Origin: an uncultured Flavobacteriaceae bacterium
Lineage (GTDB): Bacteria > Bacteroidota > Bacteroidia > Flavobacteriales > Flavobacteriaceae
DNA: 64,000 nucleotides
Assembly: GCA_947500585.1 (NCBI GenBank)
Contig: CANMSN010000002.1
Coordinates: 248,001 to 312,000 of the forward strand
Direction: 5' to 3'
Position 1 is the stretch's first letter. Every line of letters starts with the position of its first letter. A program made the position numbers and the translations under genes. This document shows positions 38,122 through 47,985 of this stretch, one piece after another. The notes under the pieces are model-generated. The model was not told the DNA's origin. It made no database searches and saw only the letters and a program-made list of their open reading frames with translations.

Positions 38122-39087
38122 TTAAAATCCCTTCGTTCTTTGGCGATTAAAAATGGGTAAATACACTAATGATAGCCCTCCAAAAATAATAATCATAAGC
38201 GTTTGAGATGCCCACATAATCCATCCAAAAGCAATACTTGGGTCTTCAGCAATTCCAAAAATTGAAAATGCAGCGTAAATAGCTAGCGGGTAAGATCCAA
38301 TACCACCGTTAGTAGCAGCAATACTAAAACTAGCAGATATAAAACCTATTAAAATAGCGCCAACAGAAATGCCATCTAACTCTGAAATAGACAAAGATGT
38401 TACATAAAACATAAGCAAGTACATTGTCCAAATAAAAAGGGTATGAAAAATAAAAGTCCATTTCTTTTTCATTTTAAAAATGCTTAACGCACCTTCAATT
38501 AATCCATTTACAAATGTTCTTATTTTTAAAGCTATTTTAGAATTACTTTTTTTTATAAATCTTGAAAAAAGAATGATAATTAAGACACCCATAACTGAGG
38601 CAACTACTATTTTCGTTGGATCAAACTTTTCAATTAAAAAACCATAAATAAAATCGAATTGAAGAAAAAGTGTGATCGCTATAATGCCTAACATAACAAT
38701 CATATCTGCAATACGCTCAGCTACAATGGTTCCAAAGCCTTTTTCAAAAGGAACATCTTCATAATTTGTAAGTATTGATGCTCTGGCAACTTCTCCAGCT
38801 CTTGGAATCGTATAATTTATTAAATAGGTTGCAAAAACGGCCATAATACTATTGCCTAATTTAATATGATATCCCATGGGCTCTAACTGAAAACGCCAAC
38901 GGTAAGCTCTCGATAAATGACTTAAAAGTCCTAAAAAAACACCAAGAATTATCCAGGTATAATCTGCTTTTTTAGCATATATTAATAATTCTTCGATGGA
39001 TACTTTTGATAGTGAATACCAGACCAAAAAAACTCCCAATAATAATGGGAGTGAAATTTTTAATATGCTTCTAGTATTTAGTTTCAA
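38122..39087 (-). CDS. Flippase-like membrane protein (lysylphosphatidylglycerol synthase TM-region family)
   Basis: The 321-residue integral membrane protein has about eight helices and the UPF0104/LPG_synthase_TM pattern: LSRAYRWRFQLEPMGY, then ATYLINYTIPRAGEVARASILTNYEDVPFEKGFGTIVAERIADMIVML, and a late ATNGGIGSYPLAIYAAF. Family members include the flippase half of MprF, but this stand-alone form has no synthase domain and its lipid substrate is unknown. It follows panD by 4 bases, so it is co-transcribed with the pantothenate genes although no functional link is evident. Confidence 0.85.
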   Translation of the reverse strand: MKLNTRSILKISLPLLLGVFLVWYSLSKVSIEELLIYAKKADYTWIILGVFLGLLSHLSRAYRWRFQLEPMGYHIKLGNSIMAVFATYLINYTIPRAGEVARASILTNYEDVPFEKGFGTIVAERIADMIVMLGIIAITLFLQFDFIYGFLIEKFDPTKIVVASVMGVLIIILFSRFIKKSNSKIALKIRTFVNGLIEGALSIFKMKKKWTFIFHTLFIWTMYLLMFYVTSLSISELDGISVGAILIGFISASFSIAATNGGIGSYPLAIYAAFSIFGIAEDPSIAFGWIMWASQTLMIIIFGGLSLVYLPIFNRQRTKGF

Positions 39088-39091
39088 GAGT

Positions 39092-39442
39092 TTATTTTAA
39101 CAAATTTGTAGCCTCGTCTGGGAATACTAAAGATGGTTTAAAAACTTTAGCGTCTTCAATATCCATAAACGCATAAGTAATTAAAATAAGTGTATCTCCA
39201 ACAGAAACTTTTCTGGCAGCTGCGCCGTTTAAAGTTATTTCACCACTTTTACGTGGTCCTGGAATACAATAGGTTTCTAAACGTTCGCCGTTATCGTTAT
39301 TTACAATCTGAACTTTTTCTCCTTGTATGATGTTGGCAGCGTCCATTAAATCTTCGTCAATAGTTATACTACCAATATAATTGAGTTCTGCACCCGTGCA
39401 TTTTACTCTATGAATTTTAGATTTTACTACTTGAATTTGCAT
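39092..39442 (-). CDS. panD: Aspartate 1-decarboxylase
   Basis: The pyruvoyl enzyme makes beta-alanine from aspartate for pantothenate synthesis. The 116-residue proenzyme has the self-cleavage site G24-S25 in [13 protein letters not shown], which yields the pyruvoyl group on the new alpha-chain. K8, R12 and Y22, and the later [22 protein letters not shown] segment, are typical. It follows panC by 13 bases. The product beta-alanine is the substrate of PanC, so the pair covers the last part of the pathway. No panB is seen in this window. Confidence 0.95.
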   Translation of the reverse strand: MQIQVVKSKIHRVKCTGAELNYIGSITIDEDLMDAANIIQGEKVQIVNNDNGERLETYCIPGPRKSGEITLNGAAARKVSVGDTLILITYAFMDIEDAKVFKPSLVFPDEATNLLK

Positions 39443-39455
39443 ATGGCAAAGATAA

Positions 39456-40307
39456 TTAATTTAGTGCGATATTATCTATTAGTCTAATATCGTCTGCATA
39501 TACGGCTATAAAAGCTCTGTACGCTTTTTTAATTGATTTTCGTTTAACTGGTTTTAGGGTTTCAGCATCAGCAATAATGAAATATTCTAACTCTAATAAA
39601 TCATGTTTAGCAAACTGTTTTTCAACCCATTCCGATACTTTAATAGCACTTTTTGTGCCAAATTTTTCTTTGGCAGATTTTAAAGTTTTATAAATAAAAG
39701 GAGCTGCCTTTCTATATTCTGGTTTTAAACGTGTATTACGCGAACTCATTGCTAATCCATTGGCTTCACGATGTATTTTACAACCTACAATGGTTACAGG
39801 AATATTATGTTTTTCAACTAACTTTTTTATGATAGCTAATTGCTGAAAATCCTTTTCACCAAAATAGGCTTTGTGCGGTTTTATAATATCGAAAAAACGT
39901 TTTACAATGGTACCTACACCATCAAAATGACCATGTCTGAATTTGCCTTCCATTTCAAACTCTAAACCATCAAATTCAAAAGACTGTGAAACGGTATTCC
40001 CTTCGTAAATATCATCAACCGTAGGTGCATAAACCAAAATATGTTTGTCGCTTACCGTTTTTAATAATTCAACATCATTTTGTAATGTTCTGGGGTATTT
40101 TTTAAGATCATTTTCATTGTCAAACTGTGTGGGGTTTACAAAAATACTTACAACAACTTTGTCGTTTTCAATAAGTGCTTTTTTTACAAGTTCCAGATGG
40201 CCTTCATGCAATGCCCCCATAGTAGGCACTAAACCTAAACTTAGCTCTTTTGCTTTAAGTTCATCTATAATCTTACCAATATGTTGTTTTTCTGAGTAAA
40301 CTTCCAC
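39456..40307 (-). CDS. panC: Pantothenate synthetase
   Basis: The enzyme joins pantoate and beta-alanine using ATP through a pantoyl-adenylate intermediate. The 283-residue protein shows [19 protein letters not shown] with the HIGH-like nucleotide site, [45 protein letters not shown] and [12 protein letters not shown], all family signatures. It is the first gene of the panC-panD-flippase-hydrolase-radA run on the minus strand, and a -7 promoter element lies 25 bases upstream. Confidence 0.96.
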   Translation of the reverse strand: MEVYSEKQHIGKIIDELKAKELSLGLVPTMGALHEGHLELVKKALIENDKVVVSIFVNPTQFDNENDLKKYPRTLQNDVELLKTVSDKHILVYAPTVDDIYEGNTVSQSFEFDGLEFEMEGKFRHGHFDGVGTIVKRFFDIIKPHKAYFGEKDFQQLAIIKKLVEKHNIPVTIVGCKIHREANGLAMSSRNTRLKPEYRKAAPFIYKTLKSAKEKFGTKSAIKVSEWVEKQFAKHDLLELEYFIIADAETLKPVKRKSIKKAYRAFIAVYADDIRLIDNIALN

Positions 40308-40332
40308 CTTATTAATAAAAAATTAACGCGTG

Positions 40333-40340
40333 CAAACTTA
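40333..40340 (-). promoter_or_regulatory. Bacteroidota -7 promoter element for panC
   Basis: The complement reads TAAGTTTG, an exact TAnnTTTG match, 25 bases before the panC ATG. It is paired with a divergent element at 40373-40380 for the opposite gene. Confidence 0.5.
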
Positions 40341-40372
40341 AGATTTTTACAATGAAACTGCATAAAATTTTG

Positions 40373-40380
40373 TACTTTTG
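40373..40380 (+). promoter_or_regulatory. Bacteroidota -7 promoter element for the glycogen-synthase-like gene
   Basis: TACTTTTG matches TAnnTTTG. The gene starts at 40508, which would give a leader of about 120 bases in which I see no recognised riboswitch. Confidence 0.5.
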
Positions 40381-40507
40381 CGTGTTTTTTATTTTCATTT
40401 TTTAATGAAATAATAAATTAAGTAACAAATATATCCAACTTCTTTTTGGAAGAAATGAATTATAATGCGTTACATAATGACAAAAACAAGTCAACAAAAA
40501 CAAACAT

Positions 40508-41317
40508 ATGAAAGATAAGAGGATATTATACGTATCATCTGAGGTAGTACCTTATTTACCAGAAACTGAAATTTCATCTATGTCGTTTGAGGCACCAAGA
40601 TTGGTAAATCAACAAGGCGGACAAATAAGAATCTTCATGCCTCGATACGGGAATATTAATGAGCGTAGACACCAACTTCATGAAGTAATAAGATTATCAG
40701 GAATAAATTTAGTAATAAATGATTTAGATATGCCTTTAATTATTAAGGTGGCATCTATTCCAAAAGAACGTATTCAAGTTTACTTTATTGATAATGACGA
40801 ATACTTTAAAAGAAAAGCAACGTTAACCGATGAAGATGGTAAATTATTTTCTGACAATGATGAACGCGCTATTTTCTTTGCAAAAGGTGTTATAGAAACC
40901 GTTAAGAAATTAAATTGGTCGCCAGATGTTATTCATGTTCATGGATGGCTTGCGGCATTACTTCCTGTTTATTTAAAAGAATACTATAAAGACGAACCTT
41001 TATTTAACGAAAGTAAAATTGTAACCTCAATTTACAATCAAAGTTTTAACAAAACGTTAAATAAAGATATGATTAATAAAGTTAAATTTGACAGCATAAA
41101 TGAAGATGCTATTAGTATTCTTGAAGAACCGTCATTTAACAATTTAATGAAAGTTGCTATTGATTATTCTGATGCACTAATAGTAGGATCTGAAGATATT
41201 ACAGATGAACTTGATAATTATTTAAGAGCATCAAAAAAACCTATTTTAGAATACAAAAGCAAAGATGAATTTGGAGAAGCTTATACAACATTTTTAAATA
41301 CTGACGTTTTAAGCTAA
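40508..41317 (+). CDS. Glycogen/starch synthase N-terminal-domain protein (GT5-like)
   Basis: The 269-residue protein matches only the N-terminal Rossmann half of GT5 glycogen synthases: RILYVSSEVVPYLPET (the KxGG-type site region, here with no clear GG), FEAPRLVNQQGGQIRIFMPRYGNI, DNDEYFKRKATLTDEDGKLFSDNDERAIFF and DVIHVHGWLAALLPVYLK. The second GT-B domain, with the ADP-glucose site, is missing. Stand-alone half-proteins of this size are usual in Flavobacteriaceae at this position, so it is not a local truncation. Activity as a synthase is doubtful. First gene of the operon with the DUF4270 gene and glmS. Confidence 0.8.
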   Translation: MKDKRILYVSSEVVPYLPETEISSMSFEAPRLVNQQGGQIRIFMPRYGNINERRHQLHEVIRLSGINLVINDLDMPLIIKVASIPKERIQVYFIDNDEYFKRKATLTDEDGKLFSDNDERAIFFAKGVIETVKKLNWSPDVIHVHGWLAALLPVYLKEYYKDEPLFNESKIVTSIYNQSFNKTLNKDMINKVKFDSINEDAISILEEPSFNNLMKVAIDYSDALIVGSEDITDELDNYLRASKKPILEYKSKDEFGEAYTTFLNTDVLS

Positions 41318-41341
41318 ACTTACCTATTCATTATATTTTTT

Positions 41342-43081
41342 ATGAAAAAGACATTTAACGCCCTTAAACTATCTGGTATTTTTCTATTAATGGTAATTTC
41401 TTTTATTGCTTGCGATAAAGATTTTAGTGTAATAGATAGTGATGTATTAGGAAAAGAGAATTCTAATTTTACTACTATTCACGATACTTTACCCGTAACT
41501 GCATATAACAAGAAACTAGATTCTCTTCAAATAAATGGTCTAGCTTCTAATTTATTGGGGGTTTATATTGATCCTGCTTACGGTAAAACTACTGCAAGTA
41601 TTGTTGCTCAATTAACACCTACTACATTTCAATTAACAACATCTACAACTAAATTTTTTGGTGAGAATCCCGCAATAGATTCAGTAATATTAAAAATACC
41701 TTATTTTAATAGGGTTACTGGAACCGATGATGATGGCAATACTACTTACACCATTCAAGACTCTCTATATGGAGAAGGTTCAGATGGTTCTGTAAATCCA
41801 TTTAAGTTATCTGTTTATAAAAACAATTACTTCTTGAGAGATTTCGATCCAAGTTCTGGTTTGGGTGCTACTCAGTCATATTACTCGAGAGCAGATGAAA
41901 CAGTTAATAATACCGATAATTTTGCATTAAACGGAAGTTCTGTCATCAATTTTGATAGCAACAAAGGCGATTTATTGCTTGATACCGTTATTACACCAAG
42001 TGCTAAATCTGAAGAATTATGGGAAATAAGTAGCACAGATACAGTAAAAACAAGAATTGTACCTCAATTAAGAATGCAATTAGACACACTTTTTTGGAGC
42101 AATACTATAATAAAAAAAGAAGGAGACCCCGTATTAAGTAACAGCAATAATTTTAACGATTATTTTAGAGGTTTGTATTTTAAAGCCGAAGCCCAAAATG
42201 AAAATGGCAGTATGGTGCTTTTAAATTTAGCATCATCAGAAGCAAATATTACTATATATTATTCCAAAGACTCTACGGTAGAAGGCGAAAGAACACAATC
42301 AACCTATACCTTAAACTTTTCAGGGAATATATTAAATACATTTATTAATGATTTTAACGTTACATTACAAAATGGAGATGAAACTTTAGGTGATGAAAAA
42401 CTTTACTTAAAAGGGACTGAAGGCTCTATGGCTATTGTAGATTTGTTTCCTGGTTCAGTAGAATGTGAAAACGAGGATGGAAGTATATCTACCATACCAG
42501 CTTTAGACTGTTTCCTTAAAACGTACAGGAAAACCGATACCAATGATAATTTTATAAAAGAAAATGGTACAGGCGATTATATTCTAAAACAACTTATTAA
42601 TGATGCACAATTAATTATTTATGAAGATGAAGTCATGCAAACCTATCCAAAAGATAGTATTGGTAATGATTACAGTACTTTTGATAGAATATATGCTTAT
42701 GACATAGATAGCAATCAACCAACAAGAGATTATTTCTTTGATATAACAGATAACACGACACAACCTTTTAATTCCAAATTCATAAGTTTAGGTCAGCGTA
42801 TTAAAGATGATAAAAATGTTGCAAAATATAAAATACGCCTTACCGAACATTTAAATAATATTTTATTAACAGATTCAACAAATACCAAAATAGGGTTAGT
42901 ATTGTCCACTAACGTTAATTATACAAATAATTCTCAAATATTACAAAGCGATGATGATGTTACCGCTGTTCCTGCAGCTTCATTATTAACCCCAAGAGGT
43001 ACCATCTTATATGGTACTAATACTTCAAATGAAGGCAGAAAAATGAGATTAGAGATATTTTTTACCGAACCAAATAACTAA
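41342..43081 (+). CDS. DUF4270 lipoprotein
   Basis: The 579-residue lipoprotein (lipobox FIAC, C24) matches DUF4270 from its N-terminal [18 protein letters not shown] and [43 protein letters not shown]. Repeated [12 protein letters not shown]-type and [10 protein letters not shown] strands and an [27 protein letters not shown] end follow. The family is surface or periplasmic and largely beta-sheet, with no established function. It lies 24 bases after the glycogen-synthase-like gene and 6 before glmS, an arrangement I recall as conserved in Flavobacteriaceae. Confidence 0.85.
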   Translation: MKKTFNALKLSGIFLLMVISFIACDKDFSVIDSDVLGKENSNFTTIHDTLPVTAYNKKLDSLQINGLASNLLGVYIDPAYGKTTASIVAQLTPTTFQLTTSTTKFFGENPAIDSVILKIPYFNRVTGTDDDGNTTYTIQDSLYGEGSDGSVNPFKLSVYKNNYFLRDFDPSSGLGATQSYYSRADETVNNTDNFALNGSSVINFDSNKGDLLLDTVITPSAKSEELWEISSTDTVKTRIVPQLRMQLDTLFWSNTIIKKEGDPVLSNSNNFNDYFRGLYFKAEAQNENGSMVLLNLASSEANITIYYSKDSTVEGERTQSTYTLNFSGNILNTFINDFNVTLQNGDETLGDEKLYLKGTEGSMAIVDLFPGSVECENEDGSISTIPALDCFLKTYRKTDTNDNFIKENGTGDYILKQLINDAQLIIYEDEVMQTYPKDSIGNDYSTFDRIYAYDIDSNQPTRDYFFDITDNTTQPFNSKFISLGQRIKDDKNVAKYKIRLTEHLNNILLTDSTNTKIGLVLSTNVNYTNNSQILQSDDDVTAVPAASLLTPRGTILYGTNTSNEGRKMRLEIFFTEPNN

Positions 43082-43087
43082 AACGCT

Positions 43088-44941
43088 ATGTGTGGTATTG
43101 TAGGATATATGGGGTATCGTGAGGCATACCCAATTATAATAGAAGGTCTTAAGCGCTTAGAATATAGAGGATATGATAGTGCAGGTATTGCACTATTTGA
43201 CGGCACTAACCTTAAAGTATCTAAAACCAAAGGTAAAGTTGCCGATTTAGAAGACCGCTCTGAAAAAGAAATCACAAAAACAGGACATGTAGGTATTGGT
43301 CACACACGTTGGGCAACACATGGTGTTCCAAACGATGTTAATTCACACCCCCATCTTTCAAATTCTGGCGACTTAGTTATTATCCATAATGGTATCATTG
43401 AAAATTATGAATCGCTTAAACAAGAATTAATTTCTAGAGGCTATACATTTCAATCTGATACAGATACAGAAGTTCTAATCAACTTAATAGAAGATGTTAA
43501 AAAGAAGGAAAATGTAAAACTTGGTAAAGCCGTTCAAATTGCTTTAAACCAAGTAATAGGTGCTTATGCTATTGCCGTTTTTGACAAAACAAAACCCGAA
43601 GAAGTTGTTGTGGCACGTTTAGGAAGCCCTTTAGCTATAGGTATTGGTGCTAATGAAAATGAATTTTTTATAGCAAGTGACGCATCTCCTTTTCTAGAAT
43701 ACACAAAAAACGCTGTGTATTTAGAAGATGAAGAAATGGCTGTAATAAGATTTAAAAAAGGTATAAAAATTAGAAAAATTAAAGATGATTCTTTAGTAGA
43801 TACTTACGTTCAAGAACTTCAACTTAACTTAGAAGAAATTGAAAAAGGTGGTTATGATCATTTTATGCTTAAAGAAATTCATGAGCAACCTAAAGCCATT
43901 ACAGATACGTATAGAGGTAGATTATTACGACGAGAAGCTATTATAAAAATGGCTGGTGTTGAAGATAATATGAAAAAGTTTCTCAATGCAAACCGTATAA
44001 TTATTGTAGCTTGTGGCACATCATGGCATGCAGGATTAGTGGCAGAATATATTTTTGAAGATTTAGCAAGAATTCCCGTAGAAGTTGAATACGCATCTGA
44101 ATTTAGATACCGCAACCCTGTAATTAATGAAAGCGATGTGGTTATTGCCATTTCGCAATCTGGGGAAACAGCCGATACGCTGGCCGCTATAAAATTAGCA
44201 AAATCAAAAGGTGCCTTTGTGTTTGGAGTATGTAATGTTGTTGGTTCATCTATTGCCAGAGCATCAGATGCTGGTGCTTATACTCACGCTGGACCAGAAA
44301 TAGGTGTTGCTTCAACAAAAGCGTTTACTACGCAAATTACAGTTTTAACACTAATAGCATTACGATTAGCAAGAGCTAAAGGCGCTATTACTAGTTCTGA
44401 TTTTCGCCATCATTTATTAGAATTAGAAATGATTCCTCAAAAAGTTGAGGAAGCTTTAAAATCAGACGCTCACATAAAAATGGTAGCCGATATTTATAAA
44501 GATGTGAGTAATTTTCTGTACTTAGGTAGAGGCTATAATTTCCCAGTGGCTCTAGAAGGCGCATTGAAACTTAAAGAGATTTCATATATACATGCCGAAG
44601 GTTACCCAGCTGCCGAAATGAAACATGGCCCTATTGCTTTAATTGATGAAAATATGCCTATTGTAGTAATAGCAACTAAAAAAGGGCATTACGAAAAGGT
44701 TGTGAGTAATATTCAAGAAATAAAATCTAGAAAAGGAAAAATAATAGGAATTGTTACTGAAGGCGACACTCAAGTTAGAGATTTAGCAGACCACGTCATT
44801 GAAGTTCCTGAAACCTTAGAATCGCTTTCACCTTTATTAACTACAATACCGCTTCAATTATTATCGTATCACATAGCCGTTTTGTTAGATAAAAATGTAG
44901 ATCAGCCTAGAAATTTAGCAAAATCGGTAACTGTAGAATAG
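43088..44941 (+). CDS. glmS: Glutamine--fructose-6-phosphate aminotransferase (isomerizing)
   Basis: The enzyme makes glucosamine-6-phosphate, the entry to peptidoglycan and LPS amino sugars. The N-terminal glutaminase domain begins MCGIVGYMG, with nucleophile Cys2 exposed after Met removal, and carries GHTRWATHG. Two SIS isomerase domains follow, with IIVACGTSWHAG, AISQSGETADTLAA and the C-terminal LLDKNVDQPRNLAKSVTVE. Length 617 is normal. I looked for a glmS ribozyme upstream, but the gap is only 6 bases and cannot hold one. Confidence 0.97.
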   Translation: MCGIVGYMGYREAYPIIIEGLKRLEYRGYDSAGIALFDGTNLKVSKTKGKVADLEDRSEKEITKTGHVGIGHTRWATHGVPNDVNSHPHLSNSGDLVIIHNGIIENYESLKQELISRGYTFQSDTDTEVLINLIEDVKKKENVKLGKAVQIALNQVIGAYAIAVFDKTKPEEVVVARLGSPLAIGIGANENEFFIASDASPFLEYTKNAVYLEDEEMAVIRFKKGIKIRKIKDDSLVDTYVQELQLNLEEIEKGGYDHFMLKEIHEQPKAITDTYRGRLLRREAIIKMAGVEDNMKKFLNANRIIIVACGTSWHAGLVAEYIFEDLARIPVEVEYASEFRYRNPVINESDVVIAISQSGETADTLAAIKLAKSKGAFVFGVCNVVGSSIARASDAGAYTHAGPEIGVASTKAFTTQITVLTLIALRLARAKGAITSSDFRHHLLELEMIPQKVEEALKSDAHIKMVADIYKDVSNFLYLGRGYNFPVALEGALKLKEISYIHAEGYPAAEMKHGPIALIDENMPIVVIATKKGHYEKVVSNIQEIKSRKGKIIGIVTEGDTQVRDLADHVIEVPETLESLSPLLTTIPLQLLSYHIAVLLDKNVDQPRNLAKSVTVE

Positions 44942-45125
44942 ATTAAAATTATACAGCTCATAATACTAAAATCTCATATTTAAGCCTGTATTTTATTAAA
45001 AACATAATAAATCTACCTCTTTTTTGTTAAAAAGTACTATGCGTGCATAATTTTTTTATACTTTTATGCTCAAGTAATATTTTATATACATATATTGCTA
45101 CCCTAAAATTAACTAATTCAAATAG

Positions 45126-47975
45126 ATGAAAACAATTATCCCATTCTTATTGTTGTTTTTTTGTGGATTATCTTATTCGCAAACAACAATCTCTGGTTCT
45201 GTTGTTGATGATAACAGCCAGCCCATTCCTGGAGCAAACATTATTGTTGTAGGTACCGCAACAGGAACCGTTACCGATTTTGATGGTAACTTTGCTCTTA
45301 CCTACGCTCAAAATCCGCCATTTTCAATTCAAGCAAGTAGTGTTGGTTTTGAAACTGTAACGGTAGAAATTACATCAAATAATCAAAAAGTTTCAATAGT
45401 TTTAAAAGAAGGAACTTCTTTAGATGAAGTTGTTATTTCAGCTTCTAGAACTCCAGAACGTATTTTTGAATCGCCTGTTACCGTAGAGCGTCTTGGGTTA
45501 AAAGAAATAAAAAACACAGCTTCTGCCGAGTTTTATGATGGTTTAGAAAATCTTAAAGGTGTAGATATTAACACTAATAGTTTAACTTTTAAGTCTGTTA
45601 ATACTAGAGGTTTTGCAACCTTTGCAAACACACGTTTTATGCAATTGGTAGATGGTATGGATAATGCAGCTCCCACATTGAACTTCCCATTAGGAAATCT
45701 GTTAGGTATGATAGAAACAGACGTACAAAGCGTAGAATTATTACCAGGAGCGTCTTCTGCACTTTATGGAGCAAATGCCTTTAATGGTATTCTATTTATG
45801 CGAAGCAAAAGTGCTTTTGATCATACTGGAATTAGTGCTTACTACAAACAAGGAATTACTTCACAAGAAGCAGCTGGAAATAATGAATATAAAGACTACG
45901 GTATTCGTGCTGCTCATAAATTCAGTGATAAATTTGCAGCAAAAATCAACTTTAGCTATTTACAAGGGTCTGATTGGGTAGCAAATGATACAAGAGGTAA
46001 AGATAGAACCAGTACTTTTATTGAAAATAATAGCACTAGAGAAAACGACATAGATTATGATGGTGTTAATATTTATGGTGATTTAGTTACGACAAATATT
46101 AAAACAGTTGCTAATACCCTAGCAGAATTAGGAAGATTGCCAAACCCTGCTTTAGCCAACTTAGTACCATCAGTGAATGTTAGTAGAACGGGATATGCAG
46201 AATCAGATTTGACGGATTATGACGCTAAAAGTATTAAAGCCGATTGGGGACTTTATTTCCGCCCTTGGGAGAATGATTTTGAAATTCAATATGTTGGTAA
46301 GATAGGATCAGGATCTACCATTTACCAAGGTTCAAATAGATATTCTATAAAGAATTTCTTTCTACAGCAACATAAATTAGAAATAAAAAATGATAACTTC
46401 TTTTTAAGAGGTTATGTTACGGCCGACAATGCAGGTGATTCGTACGACATGGTTTTTACAGGTGTAAATGTAAATAGACAATGGAAAGATGACCCTACTT
46501 GGTTTGGAGAATATACGGGTGCTTTTATACAAGGAACTTTAGCTGGACTAAACGCTGATCAAGCGCATGCAAATGCAAGAACAGTTGCAGATACAGGACG
46601 ATTTGAACCTGGTACTCCTGAGTTTATAAATGCCTTGAACACCGTAACTAACGATCCTGATGTTTTAACAGGAAGTCAACTAAAAAGTGAATCTAAAATT
46701 TATCATGCAGATGCAAACTATAATTTTAGTCATCTTACTGATTTTGCAGAAATTCAAGTTGGAGGCTCTTACAGGCAATATGTATTAAATTCCTTTGGTG
46801 CAATATATACGGATAGGCTGGGTGAAATTGATTACTCAGAAGTTGGTTTATACACGCAACTTCAAAAGAAATTTTTAGAAGACGACAGATTAAAGCTTAC
46901 TGCATCTGTTCGCTACGATAAATCTGAGCTTTTTGATGCCTTTTTCTCCCCAAGAATATCTTTAGGATATAATATTGGCGAAAATGAAAATCACAACATT
47001 AGGGCTTCATTTCAAACTGGATTTAGAAATCCAGATACGCAAGCTTTATATATTGGTTTTAACGTAGGCCCTATTGTTTTATTGGGTAGTGCTCCAGATA
47101 ATCCTGCAAGAGACACTAGAACCGTAAGTGGCGATGATATTTCTACAACAGGTAAAGCAATTCTTGGCTCTGATAATTTAACATACGACGGTTCTGGCGC
47201 ATATAACAACTCATTTACAAGAAGTTCGGTATTAGCCTTTTCACAATCTCAAAATCCAGCCGATTTACAAATTGCAAATCCTGGTTTTGTAAAGCCAGAG
47301 CAAGTTAGCTCTTTTGAAGTAGGTTATCGTGGTAAGGTAAGTAATGTTATTATTGATTTTAGCACGTATTTAAATCAATATAAAGATTTTATTACAACAA
47401 TAGATGTTGTTAACCCTTATTATGGGCAAGTAGATTTTTCTGATGGTACTATACCTGTACCTGGTGTTGGTAATTTACCAAGAGCTGTTGTTGCTCTTGC
47501 AAATGAAGATTTTCAGGCATATCGTGCTTATACAAATACAACAGCAGATGTAACCTCTTATGGTGCTGCATTGGGAGTAACTACTAAAATATTTGGTAAT
47601 TATGATTTAGGTATGAATTATACTTATTCAAAATTAGACTTTGATAGAGAAGCAAATCCGAATTTCCAAACTAATTTTAATACCCCAGAGCACAAGGTAA
47701 AAGCAACGTTTGGTAATACCAATTTATTTAAAAATTTCGGATTTAATGTAGCATGGAGATGGAGTGATAATTATGTATGGGAAGCCTCATTTGCTACAGG
47801 TGCAGTACCAGCTTACCATGTTGTAGACGCACAAATTAATTTACAGGTACCAACATTAAAATCTACGTTTAAAGCAGGAGCATCAAATCTTTTAGGCGAT
47901 GAATATTTCACTGCTGTTGGAACTGGTATGATTGGGTCTATGTACTACCTATCATGGACAATTAACAACTTATAA
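45126..47975 (+). CDS. TonB-dependent receptor paired with an SGNH-hydrolase lipoprotein
   Basis: The 949-residue receptor has a signal peptide (to LSYSQ), a carboxypeptidase-regulatory-like domain (ISGSVVDDNSQPIPGANIIVVGT, about 20-105) and the plug. The plug carries LDEVVISASRTPERIFESPVTVERL, MQLVDGMDNAAP and LLPGASSALYGANAFNGILFM. A barrel follows, with the late YEVGYRGK-type strand and a terminal YLSWTINNL. The 184-base gap before it carries no clear promoter. The following gene, 10 bases after the stop, encodes an SGNH-hydrolase-like lipoprotein, so the pair may process and import an ester-containing substrate. That is inference from position. Confidence 0.92.
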   Translation: MKTIIPFLLLFFCGLSYSQTTISGSVVDDNSQPIPGANIIVVGTATGTVTDFDGNFALTYAQNPPFSIQASSVGFETVTVEITSNNQKVSIVLKEGTSLDEVVISASRTPERIFESPVTVERLGLKEIKNTASAEFYDGLENLKGVDINTNSLTFKSVNTRGFATFANTRFMQLVDGMDNAAPTLNFPLGNLLGMIETDVQSVELLPGASSALYGANAFNGILFMRSKSAFDHTGISAYYKQGITSQEAAGNNEYKDYGIRAAHKFSDKFAAKINFSYLQGSDWVANDTRGKDRTSTFIENNSTRENDIDYDGVNIYGDLVTTNIKTVANTLAELGRLPNPALANLVPSVNVSRTGYAESDLTDYDAKSIKADWGLYFRPWENDFEIQYVGKIGSGSTIYQGSNRYSIKNFFLQQHKLEIKNDNFFLRGYVTADNAGDSYDMVFTGVNVNRQWKDDPTWFGEYTGAFIQGTLAGLNADQAHANARTVADTGRFEPGTPEFINALNTVTNDPDVLTGSQLKSESKIYHADANYNFSHLTDFAEIQVGGSYRQYVLNSFGAIYTDRLGEIDYSEVGLYTQLQKKFLEDDRLKLTASVRYDKSELFDAFFSPRISLGYNIGENENHNIRASFQTGFRNPDTQALYIGFNVGPIVLLGSAPDNPARDTRTVSGDDISTTGKAILGSDNLTYDGSGAYNNSFTRSSVLAFSQSQNPADLQIANPGFVKPEQVSSFEVGYRGKVSNVIIDFSTYLNQYKDFITTIDVVNPYYGQVDFSDGTIPVPGVGNLPRAVVALANEDFQAYRAYTNTTADVTSYGAALGVTTKIFGNYDLGMNYTYSKLDFDREANPNFQTNFNTPEHKVKATFGNTNLFKNFGFNVAWRWSDNYVWEASFATGAVPAYHVVDAQINLQVPTLKSTFKAGASNLLGDEYFTAVGTGMIGSMYYLSWTINNL

Positions 47976-47985
47976 AAAAACAACT

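Noticed and set aside
40381-40507. Possible riboswitch in the roughly 120-base leader before the glycogen-synthase-like gene
   Set aside because: No recognised aptamer pattern and only weak short stems in AT-rich sequence.
43082-43087. Possible glmS ribozyme upstream of glmS
   Set aside because: Only 6 bases separate glmS from the previous gene and no catalytic RNA fold can fit.
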